Below, piece after piece: positions 33,896 through 42,329 of a stretch of DNA of 64,000 nt; positions within the stretch are counted from its first letter, which is position 1; each line of letters begins with the position of its first letter. Position numbers and translations under genes: made by a program. Origin of the DNA: Hydrogenophaga sp. BPS33 (GTDB lineage Bacteria; Pseudomonadota; Gammaproteobacteria; Burkholderiales; Burkholderiaceae_C); assembly GCF_009859475.1 (NCBI RefSeq), contig NZ_CP044550.1, positions 275,635-339,634 of the forward strand, in the 5' to 3' direction. The notes beneath the pieces are model-generated. The model saw only the letters and a list, made by a program, of their open reading frames with translations, was not told the DNA's origin and did no database searches.

Positions 33896-36046
33896 TCAGG
33901 CCGCGAGTCTCAGAGCGAGCTTTTCACGAAACAGGCCTTCCATCGCATCGGGTAGCTGTTCGGTGCAGCTGATGCTCGTCGAGTTGGGAATGAAGGCTCG
34001 GATGCAACAACCGATCCCCACCCCAATTACCTCGACATCGTTCTCGTAGGCCTCTTCAAGGGCCCTTGCCAGCAGATGAGGATCGTCCGGACCATCGTCG
34101 GTCACGACGACCAGCACGTGCTTTTCCTTTTTCTGCCGCAGCAAGTCTGGCAACTCACGCGCCACAGCCGCCCCCAGGGGCGTTCCCCCGGTCGCGACCA
34201 GGTTGGCGCAGCGCCGCACTGCCTGCTGGGCGGGTTGCCCAAAGGTCTGCAGTGACTCGGTGATATCGGTCTGGGCCGGGAACATCGCCACCGAAGTGGA
34301 GACGTTGCCGAGTCGCTGCATCGCCAGGCTGAACGCAAGCGTTGCCTCTGCGGCCGTTGGCAGCACCTTCGCCATGCTTCCCGAGCGATCGAGCAGCACC
34401 TTGACCGCGGCGTCCACGCCGTTGCGCTTTGCCTTCACCCGAAACACTTTCGTGTCGCCGAGTGAGTTCAAGCGCCAGAAGCGATTGACAGCCACCTGGC
34501 CACCAGCTCTGGCATACGACGTAGGCCTACGGCGCTTGTCCTGAAGCTCTCGCAACAAGACACGCACCAGCCGCGACTGCACACCGTCCAGGCGAACGTC
34601 AGGACCTACGCCCAGGGGAACTGCAGCGGCGAGCACCGTAGCACCAGGTGTTCCGTTGGCGACACCCGATTGTTTTGCGACGTCAGTCCGCTCCAGATGC
34701 TGTATCGCAACCTGCACCAGCTCCTCAAGGTCTTGGCCGTCCTCGCCGACATCTGCAATCGCTTCGGCAAGCAGACGCAGCGTTTGCTCGTCCACCCGCG
34801 TCTCCTCCTGCATCTGTTGTTGCGGCTCCGTGATCTTGCCGTGCTGAGCCTCGTAGGCCTCACGAAGCATGTCTCCCAGGTCGTAGCTGCTCTTGGGTAG
34901 GGTCAGCGGCTGCTGCTCCTGCTTGGCGTCCAGGTCTGCTTCGGGCTGCGCGCAGCATTCTCCGCCTTCGCCTGCCTCACCGTTGGGGTTGTCCCCTGCA
35001 GGCTCGGATTCGCCAACCGGGTCGCTCGCTTCCGTTGCCGGTTGCCCTGGCGCCTCGCCCTCGTGGCTCCCTGACGATCCGCCAGAGGCTTTGGGGCCGC
35101 ATGCAGGCTCTGGCCCACTGGCGCCCTCGCCACTATCGGGTTGCTCGCTGCCTTCGCCATCCTGCGCTTCAGTCGTTTTGCCTTCTGCTTGCGGGGTACC
35201 CGCCGCCGATTGGCCGTCTTCGCCCGGGGCATCGTTGTTGTCGTCGGCGCCCTCGCCTTCGCCATCGTCCCCCTGCTGCAATTCGCTGCTGGGTTCGGGG
35301 GCCTGGCCATGCTCGCCGCTCTCCTGGTCCTCTTGGGCCTCGCCTTGGTTTTGCTGTTCCGATTCTTGGTCCTGGTCTTGATCCCCCCCGTCTTCGGGTG
35401 GCATCTGTTCCTCGGGCGGCTGCTCGCGCAGTTGGCGCTCGAGCCGCACAGCCAGGTCCTCGGTCTCAATGCTGGACGTGTGCGTTGCCAGTTCCGCAAT
35501 CGCGGCTTCGATGACCATTCGCTGATGCTCGCTGACCACCTGGGCCGCAAGCGCCTCGAAGGCCTGCGCTCGTTCCTCGATCGCTGCGTACGGCGACAAG
35601 GCGCGCATACCGCGAATGATGACGTCGAGCTGCAGCACCTTCGCGCGATCCTCCTCGCGCTGCAAGTCGATCCCATTGAGAATCGTGTCCAGAGCATCAT
35701 CGAAACCTCGCGCAAGGATCACGCCCGCACCGGGGAACAGCTTTCGCTGCTGCTTTTCCATTCGCGGGTCTTCCAGCAGGTTAAACACCCACTGTTGCTC
35801 GTTCGAAAGCCGGTCAAAGCAGCCCACATCGGTGTGCAGTGCGTGTCCTGCCTCGTGTACCGCCATGCGCGTCAGCGCAGCGATCTGTGATTCCTCACCC
35901 GTGGTGGGTGTCGGTAGAGTGATGTCTCCATTCGCCAGCATGGATACGTGCTGCCCCCAAATGATGGTGGTGGCACGTCCCAGGATGAGCGACACGAAAC
36001 CCGCAACGACCTTCTTGGCCGTTGCGACGTTGGTGTTGTTTTGCAT
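33896..36046 (-). CDS. CobT-like VWA-domain protein with HEAGH motif
   Basis: A 716-residue protein. The N-terminal 200 residues contain AVHEAGHALHTD, a HExxH motif (64-68) of the sort seen in this VWA family. A very acidic, Gln/Glu/Gly-rich, low-complexity linker covers about 215-390. The C-terminal 200 residues are a von Willebrand A domain with the MIDAS motif DRSGSM and the later elements TGGTPLG and VTDDGPDD. The ATG at 36046 has GGGAG six bases ahead. It ends at a terminator and is preceded by the DUF3150 gene. Together with the AAA+ protein at 40724-41698 it resembles MoxR/VWA (CobS/CobT) chaperone sets that remodel protein complexes. The substrate is unknown. Confidence 0.8.
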   Translation of the reverse strand: MQNNTNVATAKKVVAGFVSLILGRATTIIWGQHVSMLANGDITLPTPTTGEESQIAALTRMAVHEAGHALHTDVGCFDRLSNEQQWVFNLLEDPRMEKQQRKLFPGAGVILARGFDDALDTILNGIDLQREEDRAKVLQLDVIIRGMRALSPYAAIEERAQAFEALAAQVVSEHQRMVIEAAIAELATHTSSIETEDLAVRLERQLREQPPEEQMPPEDGGDQDQDQESEQQNQGEAQEDQESGEHGQAPEPSSELQQGDDGEGEGADDNNDAPGEDGQSAAGTPQAEGKTTEAQDGEGSEQPDSGEGASGPEPACGPKASGGSSGSHEGEAPGQPATEASDPVGESEPAGDNPNGEAGEGGECCAQPEADLDAKQEQQPLTLPKSSYDLGDMLREAYEAQHGKITEPQQQMQEETRVDEQTLRLLAEAIADVGEDGQDLEELVQVAIQHLERTDVAKQSGVANGTPGATVLAAAVPLGVGPDVRLDGVQSRLVRVLLRELQDKRRRPTSYARAGGQVAVNRFWRLNSLGDTKVFRVKAKRNGVDAAVKVLLDRSGSMAKVLPTAAEATLAFSLAMQRLGNVSTSVAMFPAQTDITESLQTFGQPAQQAVRRCANLVATGGTPLGAAVARELPDLLRQKKEKHVLVVVTDDGPDDPHLLARALEEAYENDVEVIGVGIGCCIRAFIPNSTSISCTEQLPDAMEGLFREKLALRLAA

Positions 36047-36094
36047 GTTTGCTCCCACCGCCCTGGCGCGAGGCCAGGACGTCGTTGGATTGCG

Positions 36095-37201
36095 TTAGAA
36101 AAGGCCGACGAACTCCGGCTGGAAGCCATCGTCATAGCCCTTCGGTTGCATAGGCGGCGACGCATCCGTAGAAGCATCGACATCCACTTGCATTTCCTGC
36201 ACGGGGGTGTTGTCGGGCTTGACGCCAATCAACGCCTCCGCAGGACTCTCGACTTGCTCGGGTGCAGTGCGCAGGATCGATTCGAACGCGTGGTTCGCGC
36301 CGCCCGTGTCCCTGACCAGCAATGCCGCCTGTTGCGCCGACGCATTGTTCGACAGGGTCTTGGCCAACGTCCAGACGTGCATCAGGTGCACGCCCTCGAT
36401 CGGGCCATCATCCGGCAGCAATGCCAGCACGTGATCGACGATCTGTGCCAGCGGCTCCACGGTCGGGTCCAAGAAGCTGAAGCTCTTGAACTTCGCGCCG
36501 ATTCGCTTGAGCGGGCCCAGCGTCTTCTGCGTGATCTTCTCGCGCTTGCGCACGGCACCGTGAGCGTCCTTGCCCATCAGGTATTTCTCCATCAGGGTTT
36601 TGGCTTCTTCCGCTGCCTCAGCAAACAACTCGCCTTTGAGGCCCGTCATCTGCTTGCCGAACTGCTGGTTGACCTCGCTGAACTCATCGCTGCTGGGCGC
36701 GCTAACGCGGCAGAGATGGGACCCGAAGGAAAGGCGTCCAGCCACGTATTCCGGGGTCGGAATGTCCGTGATCAAGTGCTCCCAGTCCTGGTTGTCGATA
36801 CGCGAGCGCCACTGGCCGATACGCGCATCGAAGTCCTGGTACAGCTTCAGCGCCAGGTCATCGAACTTTTGCTTGATCTCCAGCAGACCACTGTGGACCA
36901 GATGGACCTTTCCCTCGGGGATACCGATGGTGCCCAGAAGCGGCAGGCCGTGCAGCTTGAGCAGCTTTTCGGCCTCGCGCTTGTACTTGAGAAACGGTGC
37001 CAGGTCTTCCGGGTCCGCGATCTTGATCGAGCCCAGCGTGGCCAGCGACTCTGGGGGGAGATGCGCCAACTCGGGGTTCTTGGCCAGAAGATTCTCCTTG
37101 CGGAGTCGCTTGCGGCCTGACCAGAGGTGGATATCCAGCGTGACACAGACGATACCGGTGGCTTTCGCCTGTTTGATGTTGGGAACGACTGATGCGTTCA
37201 T
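36095..37201 (-). CDS. DUF3150-type protein of the AAA/VWA set
   Basis: A 368-residue soluble protein beginning MNASVVPNIKQAKATGIVCVTLDIHLWSG (shown only in part as evidence: the VTLDIHLWSGRKRL stretch). It is mostly helical with a conserved middle region (YQDFDARIGQWR). The pattern and neighbours suggest DUF3150, a family found beside CobS/CobT-like genes on plasmids and phages. GGAG lies eight bases before ATG 37201. The longer frame to 37435 runs through the leader element and is not credible. It is the first gene after leader A and is followed by the VWA gene 48 bp later. No enzymatic motif is visible. Confidence 0.72.
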   Translation of the reverse strand: MNASVVPNIKQAKATGIVCVTLDIHLWSGRKRLRKENLLAKNPELAHLPPESLATLGSIKIADPEDLAPFLKYKREAEKLLKLHGLPLLGTIGIPEGKVHLVHSGLLEIKQKFDDLALKLYQDFDARIGQWRSRIDNQDWEHLITDIPTPEYVAGRLSFGSHLCRVSAPSSDEFSEVNQQFGKQMTGLKGELFAEAAEEAKTLMEKYLMGKDAHGAVRKREKITQKTLGPLKRIGAKFKSFSFLDPTVEPLAQIVDHVLALLPDDGPIEGVHLMHVWTLAKTLSNNASAQQAALLVRDTGGANHAFESILRTAPEQVESPAEALIGVKPDNTPVQEMQVDVDASTDASPPMQPKGYDDGFQPEFVGLF

Positions 37202-37272
37202 GTGGGTTGCTCCATGTAGGAGCGGGAACCCACTTACCCCATGCGGGAAGTGAATTCCCGCGGGGGTGTGAT
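37202..37272 (-). promoter_or_regulatory. Leader element A (5' UTR hairpin of DUF3150-VWA operon)
   Basis: Read on the minus strand it starts CATCACAC, then a 7-bp perfect hairpin (GCGGGAA/TTCCCGC, + strand arms 37243-37249 and 37255-37261), then ATGGGGTAAGTGGGTTCCC and the ribosome site TGGAG before the ATG. The loop TTCAC can pair with the downstream GTGGG, which would make a pseudoknot. Five similar leaders occur at 42367, 42765, 51148, 52437 and 54268. Confidence 0.6.
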
Positions 37273-37320
37273 GATGAATGCAGGCGCTAAGGCCTGCGTA
37301 CGGCGATGCCGAACCCTTGC

Positions 37321-37362
37321 ACTGTATGCTGCGGTAGCGGTGAGGGCAATCGACCTGGCCCA
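37321..37362 (-). promoter_or_regulatory. Sigma-70-like promoter A with shared upstream box
   Basis: The -35 TTGCCC (37344-37349) and -10 TACAGT (37321-37326) are 17 bp apart. The box TGGGCCAGGTCGAT (37349-37362) adjoins the -35. Nearly the same box adjoins candidate promoters at 43188, 51286 and 54409. The -35 start lies 73 bp upstream of leader A. Confidence 0.55.
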
Positions 37363-37565
37363 CGCCATGAGCAGGCACGGGATGTTCGCCATGCACGCGT
37401 ACACACACCACCCTCGCACGTGCTATTTGGCACACTTGGGCGGTTGCGTCCCGCCATCGAACCCAGACCGTTGAACGGTCAGCTCAGATCGAGCTGGCGG
37501 CGATCTTCTCGCTCGAGGACTTGCGCAGGCTTCTGGCGGCAAGGAGCCTGGCCAAAGTTGCAAGC
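37363..37565. other. Intergenic part between promoter A and parDE
   Basis: No credible gene is present in this 203-bp stretch, which completes a 403-bp gap. It holds two small dyads, ACCGTtgaACGGT near 37469-37481 and AGCT...AGCT just after it. The sequence CGAGCTGGCGG near 37490 is also found near 54437 beside promoter D. Confidence 0.4.
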
Positions 37566-37584
37566 ACTATCAATTTTTGATAGT
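37566..37584 (+). promoter_or_regulatory. Probable ParD operator
   Basis: A perfect 8-bp inverted repeat ACTATCAA-TTT-TTGATAGT ends 20 bases before the parD start. Antitoxins of the ParD type bind palindromes of this kind to repress their own operon. Autoregulation is inferred from position. Confidence 0.65.
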
Positions 37585-37604
37585 CTTGGCACAGAGGTTT
37601 TGCA

Positions 37605-37883
37605 ATGCCATCCAGCTACGTTTTAGGAAATCACTTCGAAGGCTTTGTCCGTCAACAGATTGACTCTGGCCGCTACCTGAGCGCGAGCGAGGTCATCCGT
37701 GATGGGTTGCGCTTGCTCGAAGAGCAGACTGTCTTCAAGCGGGCAAAGCTGGAATCCCTTCGGGCCGAAATTCAGGCCGGTATCGTCAGTGGTCCTGGGC
37801 GGCCACTATCCGAGGTTCGTGCGGAGCTGAAAGCGCGCTACAAGGATCGGGGTAGCAAAGGCACACCGTCAAGTGCGGTGTGA
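37605..37883 (+). CDS. parD: ParD-type antitoxin
   Basis: A 92-residue protein with the CC2985/ParD antitoxin pattern: an N-terminal beta strand and ribbon-helix-helix (SSYVLGNHFEGFVRQQIDSG, RYLSASEVIRDGLRLLEEQ) and a C-terminal toxin-binding tail. The ATG is preceded by AGAGG. It overlaps parE by eleven bases, so the pair is translationally linked. Transcribed opposite to its neighbours. ParDE modules stabilise plasmids by killing plasmid-free cells. Confidence 0.88.
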   Translation: MPSSYVLGNHFEGFVRQQIDSGRYLSASEVIRDGLRLLEEQTVFKRAKLESLRAEIQAGIVSGPGRPLSEVRAELKARYKDRGSKGTPSSAV

Positions 37884-38166
37884 GCTTTCGCCGCTGGCCG
37901 TCGCTGATCTGCAAGAGATCGGCGACTACATTGCGCAGGACAACCCGCGCCGTGCCGAAACCTTCGTCGATGAATTGATCGACCAGGCAGAGAAGATCAC
38001 CAAAATGCCGAGTGGCTATACAGCGCGCGAGGATCTTGTTCCTGGCCTGCGCATGTGCTCCCATGGGCGATACATCCTCTTCTTCCGGATTGTTGGATCT
38101 GTCGTCAGGGTCGAGCGTGTCTTGCACAGTAGCCGCGACATCGATACAGACGATTTCTCAGGTTGA
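37873..38166 (+). CDS. parE: ParE-type toxin
   Basis: A 97-residue RelE/ParE-fold toxin: LSPLAVADLQEIGDYIAQDN, RRAETFVDELIDQAEKI, then LRMCSHGRYILFFRI and VERVLHSSRDI match ParE through its whole length. The start is a GTG inside the parD 3' end. The family inhibits DNA gyrase. It is followed 57 bp later by a long hairpin. Intact, with no frameshift. Confidence 0.88.
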   Translation: MRCELSPLAVADLQEIGDYIAQDNPRRAETFVDELIDQAEKITKMPSGYTAREDLVPGLRMCSHGRYILFFRIVGSVVRVERVLHSSRDIDTDDFSG

Positions 38167-38223
38167 AATAGGCAGTCTCGGAAGTTATAGGCCCACGTCG
38201 GCCCAGCGACCCTCCTCCGTAAT

Positions 38224-38257
38224 GACTGTCTAAAGACGCGGTTGTCTTTAGACAGTC
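38224..38257 (+). terminator. Perfect 14-bp hairpin downstream of parDE
   Basis: Arms GACTGTCTAAAGAC (38224-38237) and GTCTTTAGACAGTC (38244-38257) are perfectly complementary around the loop GCGGTT. A short CCCCTCTTT tail follows. It could end parDE transcription. The A/T-rich arms, perfect symmetry and weak T tail leave open a protein-binding or recombination site. Confidence 0.5.
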
Positions 38258-38362
38258 CCCTCTTTCGAGGGTCCTGCGAGGCCACCGACCAGTAGCCCCA
38301 AGTTGGGTTTGACTCCGAAAGCATCCCCAGCCGGGGGTGTCCCGGCCAGGGGCTGATTTCGC

Positions 38363-38959
38363 TTAGACGAACCCAGTCACGTCATCAAAATCGGCAAAGC
38401 CGTCATTGCCGGAGCTGGATTCACCCGCGCCGGGGTGGCTGGCGCGCCGCTCTTGCGAGTGGGATGCGCCTTCGTCTCGGCCTTGTTGCGGGGGCCGCGT
38501 GCTCTGCTGCCCCTGTGCGAAGCCAGAACGGCTCGCGCCTGCTCCATTCATTCGCGTGTTGCCCGCTGCCTGTCTGCCAGCGCCGTAGCGATCACTTGTT
38601 GGTCGCTGCGAGCCAGTACCGTCCGAGCCTTGTGCGACAGGATGCGAGCTGCGAGGCCGTGCACCCTTGGCGTGCCAGGTCATCCGGTACTTGGTGAAGG
38701 ATTTTTTCACCCCTGCGGCGTCGGTGTAAGACGACGTCTCCTGGGTGCCGCTGGCCGAGATGAGTTGCCCCTTCTCGGCCGTTTCGCAGAACTTCTCGGC
38801 CTCGCCGTCGAAGCAGAAGAATGTCACCGCTTCGGTGACTTCTTCGCCCTTCGCAAAGCGAGAACTCAGCAGGCGGAACTCGCACACCGCGCCGCCATTC
38901 CCGAGAATTTTCAGCTCGGGTTGATGAGCCAGTCGGCCATGCACATTGATCACGATCAT
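38363..38959 (-). CDS. ssb: Single-stranded DNA-binding protein (SSB-like)
   Basis: A 198-residue protein with an N-terminal OB-fold (MIVINVHGRLAHQPELKIL, then FRLLSSRFAKG, VTFFCFDGEAEKFCETAEKG and YRMTWHAKG) and a Gly/Gln/Ser-rich tail. It ends in an acidic, hydrophobic tip, FADFDDVTGFV, comparable to but different from the usual DDDIPF. The ATG overlaps the stop of the gene before it (TGATG). It is the last gene of the operon led by leader E. Plasmid SSBs coat single-stranded DNA during replication or transfer. Confidence 0.82.
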   Translation of the reverse strand: MIVINVHGRLAHQPELKILGNGGAVCEFRLLSSRFAKGEEVTEAVTFFCFDGEAEKFCETAEKGQLISASGTQETSSYTDAAGVKKSFTKYRMTWHAKGARPRSSHPVAQGSDGTGSQRPTSDRYGAGRQAAGNTRMNGAGASRSGFAQGQQSTRPPQQGRDEGASHSQERRASHPGAGESSSGNDGFADFDDVTGFV

Positions 38960-39972
38960 CAGTTCACCTTCAGGTTCTCGACTTTGTAGAGGTTCTTGCT
39001 TCCTTGGCCGCCGTTGGCCAGCGAGACGGGGACCTTGCCCATGGGCGTGATCGACACTCGCTTACCAACTTCGCATCCTGCTGCCTCCAGCTCTCGCTCG
39101 AGTTCAGCACCGCGCAGAGGAAGCTCTGCGCCGTTTTCCAGCAGGATGACCGCCTGAAAGACTTCGTAGGCATCCCGATCTCTTGGCGTCACGCGATGAG
39201 AGCCCGCCTGCAACAGCGTTCCAACGTAGGTAATACCCACCGTTGGCGAAGGCGTAAACACCTTCTTCTCCGTTGCGCCTTGCGCCGCGCGTACAGCGTT
39301 TGATGCATCCACCTTCACTGCGACCCTTTCGGGCGCAGCTGGGGCTTGAGCAACCGCATTCGTCTTGGCCTTCTGCTTGGTCTCGGCTTTCGCCACAACC
39401 TTTGCAGCCGGCGCCGACGAGCTTTGGCTGATCTCCGCTTTGCGTTGCTCCTTGCTTGGCTTGAGGCCTTTCACCCGAGCGTTACCCACCCGGTTGATCA
39501 GTTCCTCGGCCAATAGCACCGTTTCCTCCTTCACTTCCTCGATGTCAGCCTTCGGATCGAAGGTGGCATCGGCGAAAGTGAATCGGCGACCCTTCATGAT
39601 CGCGCGCAGCCGCGGCTCGTTGATGATCAAGTCGCGCTTGACCGTCTTCGTCGCCTTGTACACGCGCAGGTTAAGAACGCCCACAGGGGGCTCCAGGCGA
39701 ATCGAAATGATCCGGTCTGCAACCGTGAAGTCGGCCGACTGGAGCGGCTGCCCCAAACTCGGCACATTGCGCATTGGCTGCAGCTGACCCGCATCCTCGT
39801 TTTCGACCTGCACTCGTGCGGGCTTCTGCGAAGGAGCGGTGTTGATGTTGATCCCTTTGGCCATCCTTCTGGCGGCCAAATCGATCGCGCTTCCCATCGG
39901 TCTCAGTACCCAGATGCCCGCTCGCAAGAGCGACATCAGCAGGTAGCCGAACAAGTTGATGAAATCTCGCAT
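38959..39972 (-). CDS. Unknown protein with N-terminal membrane segment
   Basis: A 337-residue protein with a hydrophobic N-terminus (FINLFGYLLMSLLRAGIWVL), an Ala/Lys-rich linker around 175-235 and a C-terminal domain with TYVGTLLQAGSHRV, ENGAELPLRGAELERELEAA and GCEVGKRVSITPMGKVPVSL. That domain resembles the module at the C-terminus of some conjugative primases and relaxases, with its G-L-G spacing; the match is weak. ATG 39972 has GAGGA six bases upstream. It is coupled to ssb, so a role in DNA handling at the membrane is possible. I do not assign a function. Confidence 0.6.
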   Translation of the reverse strand: MRDFINLFGYLLMSLLRAGIWVLRPMGSAIDLAARRMAKGININTAPSQKPARVQVENEDAGQLQPMRNVPSLGQPLQSADFTVADRIISIRLEPPVGVLNLRVYKATKTVKRDLIINEPRLRAIMKGRRFTFADATFDPKADIEEVKEETVLLAEELINRVGNARVKGLKPSKEQRKAEISQSSSAPAAKVVAKAETKQKAKTNAVAQAPAAPERVAVKVDASNAVRAAQGATEKKVFTPSPTVGITYVGTLLQAGSHRVTPRDRDAYEVFQAVILLENGAELPLRGAELERELEAAGCEVGKRVSITPMGKVPVSLANGGQGSKNLYKVENLKVN

Positions 39973-39983
39973 GTTGCTTCCTC

Positions 39984-40715
39984 TTAAAAGGCTGCCAGGC
40001 CCGCCTCGGCATTCCATCCTTGGGCGTCACCTGATTCGTTGATGTTTTCCGGCTGGCGCATCACTGGGGCCAGCATTGCGTCGCGGAGCGACCAACTGAG
40101 CTGTTCCATTGCGCGTTGAACCGTTTCTTCTTTGAACCACTCGCTGAGGAATTTCTTCCAGGCCAGCGGGTCGTTCATCGGTTTGGTTGTTGGCACCGCT
40201 CCCTTTTGACAGAGGACGATTTGCTTGTTCTCCATCGCCCAGTCGGCAAGCACCAGCGCGAAGGCTGGGTGCGTTGCATGAGCGGTGAAATACTGTTTCG
40301 CAAGTTCCTGGCGTTTGAGCCAGACTGCGGCCTGTTCACTGAGCACACTGACCATTTGCAGCTTGGTTTCCCAGGCTGCCGTCAGCGCGCTCAGGTCGTC
40401 TGAAAGCGACTTGGTCGCCATCAGCACCAGTTCGCTGCCGTCCGGGCTCAGCACGTCAGGATGGACCTCACTGAACTCTCCGTAGACGTCGCCTTCCGGC
40501 GTCAGCGTCTGGTGCAGGTACTTGGTACGCGTTGCCCGCACGTAGCCCATGCGGACACGTTTGGTCAAAAGGCCACCGAGGGTGATGGCCTCCACGCGAT
40601 CGAGTTTCAACGCCTTTCCGGGCTTGATCTCTGCCGTCCAGACCTCGGGGCCGCTTGCGCTGAAGCCCCACTGCCCTTTCGCGCTGTGTGTGTATACGTC
40701 GAAGACGAGTTTCAT
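39984..40715 (-). CDS. Unknown operon protein
   Basis: A 243-residue soluble protein that I do not recognise. It starts MKLVFDVYTHSAKGQWGFSA, has a helical middle (LSALTAAWETKLQMVSVLSE) and lacks membrane segments or Cys clusters. ATG 40715 has GAGG six bases ahead. An upstream extension to 40889 would run into the AAA+ gene. It begins eight bases after that gene, in the leader E operon. Confidence 0.6.
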   Translation of the reverse strand: MKLVFDVYTHSAKGQWGFSASGPEVWTAEIKPGKALKLDRVEAITLGGLLTKRVRMGYVRATRTKYLHQTLTPEGDVYGEFSEVHPDVLSPDGSELVLMATKSLSDDLSALTAAWETKLQMVSVLSEQAAVWLKRQELAKQYFTAHATHPAFALVLADWAMENKQIVLCQKGAVPTTKPMNDPLAWKKFLSEWFKEETVQRAMEQLSWSLRDAMLAPVMRQPENINESGDAQGWNAEAGLAAF

Positions 40716-40723
40716 CTTCGACC

Positions 40724-41698
40724 TCAGCTGACCAGGTTCTCGTCGTAGCCGGCGACCAGCGTGATGGTCTCGCGGACCGCTCTGGACATGACCGGGCTCA
40801 TGCGCACCGCCTGGCGGATTGCGAAGTGCAGCCCGCTTCGACCTTGCGTTTTCATGACGCCCTGGTACATCACCGTGTACTTGGCCCACCGCAACACCGC
40901 TCGGGTGGACAAGGGTTTGTCCACGCCTGCAGCGTCGCTACGGAAAGCCTCGCGCACCTTGTTGGCGACCAGGACGCAGACCTTGGCGATCGGCTCGGCC
41001 ACGGCCTTATCGACCCGGCCGGCGAGCAGGTGGCGAAGCACCAGGGCTTCTTCCAACTCGGGCTTGAGGTAGTCGACCTCCATGTAGGAGAACCGATCAT
41101 CGTTGGCCACGTCCTGCACGTTTCGTCCAGCGACCGCGGCCCGGCTGTCCACCGCGTTCTGCGTCGCGAAAAACCGCGTGCGCGGATGCGGTTTGATGGT
41201 TTCGCCCGTTTCCGGGATCGTCCACGAATAGCCTTCCAGCAGCATGTTCAGCGCGTTTGCTTCGCCCGGATCCAGCGTGTTGTACTCATCGAGGAGCACC
41301 GAAGTGCCCTCACGACAGGCCGTCACCACAGGTCCGTCCTTCCACTGCAATCGACCTTCTTCGGTCGGAAGCAGCTGACCGATAAAGCGATAGCTCTCGG
41401 TCGTGGGCGAGCACGGGACCTTGTACAGCGGCACGTTCAAGCGAGCGTGCCACTGCTCGACCAGCGAGGTTTTTCCAGCTGCGGGGTCGCCCTCGATCAG
41501 CAGCGCTTTGAAGCCGCCGACCCAGAACATCGTGAGCTGGCGCATTCGATCCGCGTCGAAGACATAGGTCGCATCGCTGGGCGGCACACCCTTCATGCCA
41601 GGCTCAAGGCCTGGGATTTCGGCATGCTCAGGTGCTTCCATCAACCCGAAAGTCGTTCGCACGTTGTACTTTCGGATCGCGGTGTTATTGGTTTCCAT
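40724..41698 (-). CDS. CobS/MoxR-like AAA+ ATPase
   Basis: A 324-residue AAA+ protein of the MoxR/CobS clade. It has Walker A GDPAAGKTS, Walker B TSVLLDEYNTLDPGEANALN, sensor 1 TRFFATQNAVD and an arginine-rich C-terminal lid. The middle reads TTESYRFIGQLLPTEEGRL, matching the family's insert region. ATG 41698 has AAGGA eight bases before it and overlaps the previous gene by 14 bases. With the VWA protein and DUF3150 protein (separate unit, 3.5 kb away) it forms a likely AAA/VWA remodelling set. The catalytic motifs are intact. Confidence 0.82.
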   Translation of the reverse strand: METNNTAIRKYNVRTTFGLMEAPEHAEIPGLEPGMKGVPPSDATYVFDADRMRQLTMFWVGGFKALLIEGDPAAGKTSLVEQWHARLNVPLYKVPCSPTTESYRFIGQLLPTEEGRLQWKDGPVVTACREGTSVLLDEYNTLDPGEANALNMLLEGYSWTIPETGETIKPHPRTRFFATQNAVDSRAAVAGRNVQDVANDDRFSYMEVDYLKPELEEALVLRHLLAGRVDKAVAEPIAKVCVLVANKVREAFRSDAAGVDKPLSTRAVLRWAKYTVMYQGVMKTQGRSGLHFAIRQAVRMSPVMSRAVRETITLVAGYDENLVS

Positions 41699-42329
41699 CG
41701 AAAAGTTCCTTAAAGACATTTCCAAGGCCAATCTCTTTGAGAACGGGGACTAAGCCGTCCTGCAAACGCTCAGTGCTGTAGCCGCAGATGCGGCAGCACT
41801 GCTCGAATGAGAAAGGTGTTGCGGATTGAGGCAGGATTGCCTCGACTGGCTGCATGCGTTCATCCCGGAGGACGGCAACCATGGTGTTGGGAGCGAAGAT
41901 CCACTGCAGGACCTCCTTCTTCTCTGCTCCGTTGCCGCGCGCTTGGAGTAACTTCAGCGAGTAGTGCAAGACTGCCTCGTGAAGCTCCTCAATGGCGGCA
42001 TCGGACCACTCTTCGGACGTCTGAAATGCTTCGATCTGTTCAATGACATCGGCCCTCACGGGATCGACGTCGCAGTTCAGCTCGTTACCTTCATTCGTGC
42101 CTCCAATTGGCATGTCCAGTAGACGGTCATCGATTGCATCGAAAAGGCCCTGCTTTGCGGACTGCGCTCGAACCTGAAAGGTCCTAGCCGTTTCCCGCAT
42201 CTGTGCTTTTTCTTTGCGTTCCGAATACGTCTTCCAGGCTTGTTCAACAGCCTCGATTTCGTGGCTGAGGAACATCGGCAGGTGAAGCTGTCGGTACTGC
42301 TGCGTGGGGTCATTCGCCGCGGCGCTCAT
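41685..42329 (-). CDS. Unknown protein, first long gene of the leader E operon
   Basis: A 214-residue mostly helical soluble protein, not recognised. A segment AVEQAWKTYSERKEKAQMRE may be coiled coil, and three Cys occur near FEQCCRICGYSTERL, which could bind metal. GGAG lies eight bases before ATG 42329. The ribosome site is inside the small leader frame 42310-42366, whose stop overlaps this start region. It overlaps the CobS-like gene, so it may be a partner of that ATPase. Confidence 0.65.
   Translation of the reverse strand: MSAAANDPTQQYRQLHLPMFLSHEIEAVEQAWKTYSERKEKAQMRETARTFQVRAQSAKQGLFDAIDDRLLDMPIGGTNEGNELNCDVDPVRADVIEQIEAFQTSEEWSDAAIEELHEAVLHYSLKLLQARGNGAEKKEVLQWIFAPNTMVAVLRDERMQPVEAILPQSATPFSFEQCCRICGYSTERLQDGLVPVLKEIGLGNVFKELFDGNQ

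Noticed and set aside
35000..35400. Repeat-like, highly biased sequence that could suggest a tandem repeat array
   Set aside because: It encodes the acidic Glu/Gln/Gly linker of the VWA protein; no exact repeat unit is seen.
37202..37435. N-terminal extension of the DUF3150 gene
   Set aside because: It would translate the leader hairpin and promoter; ATG 37201 has a good ribosome site.
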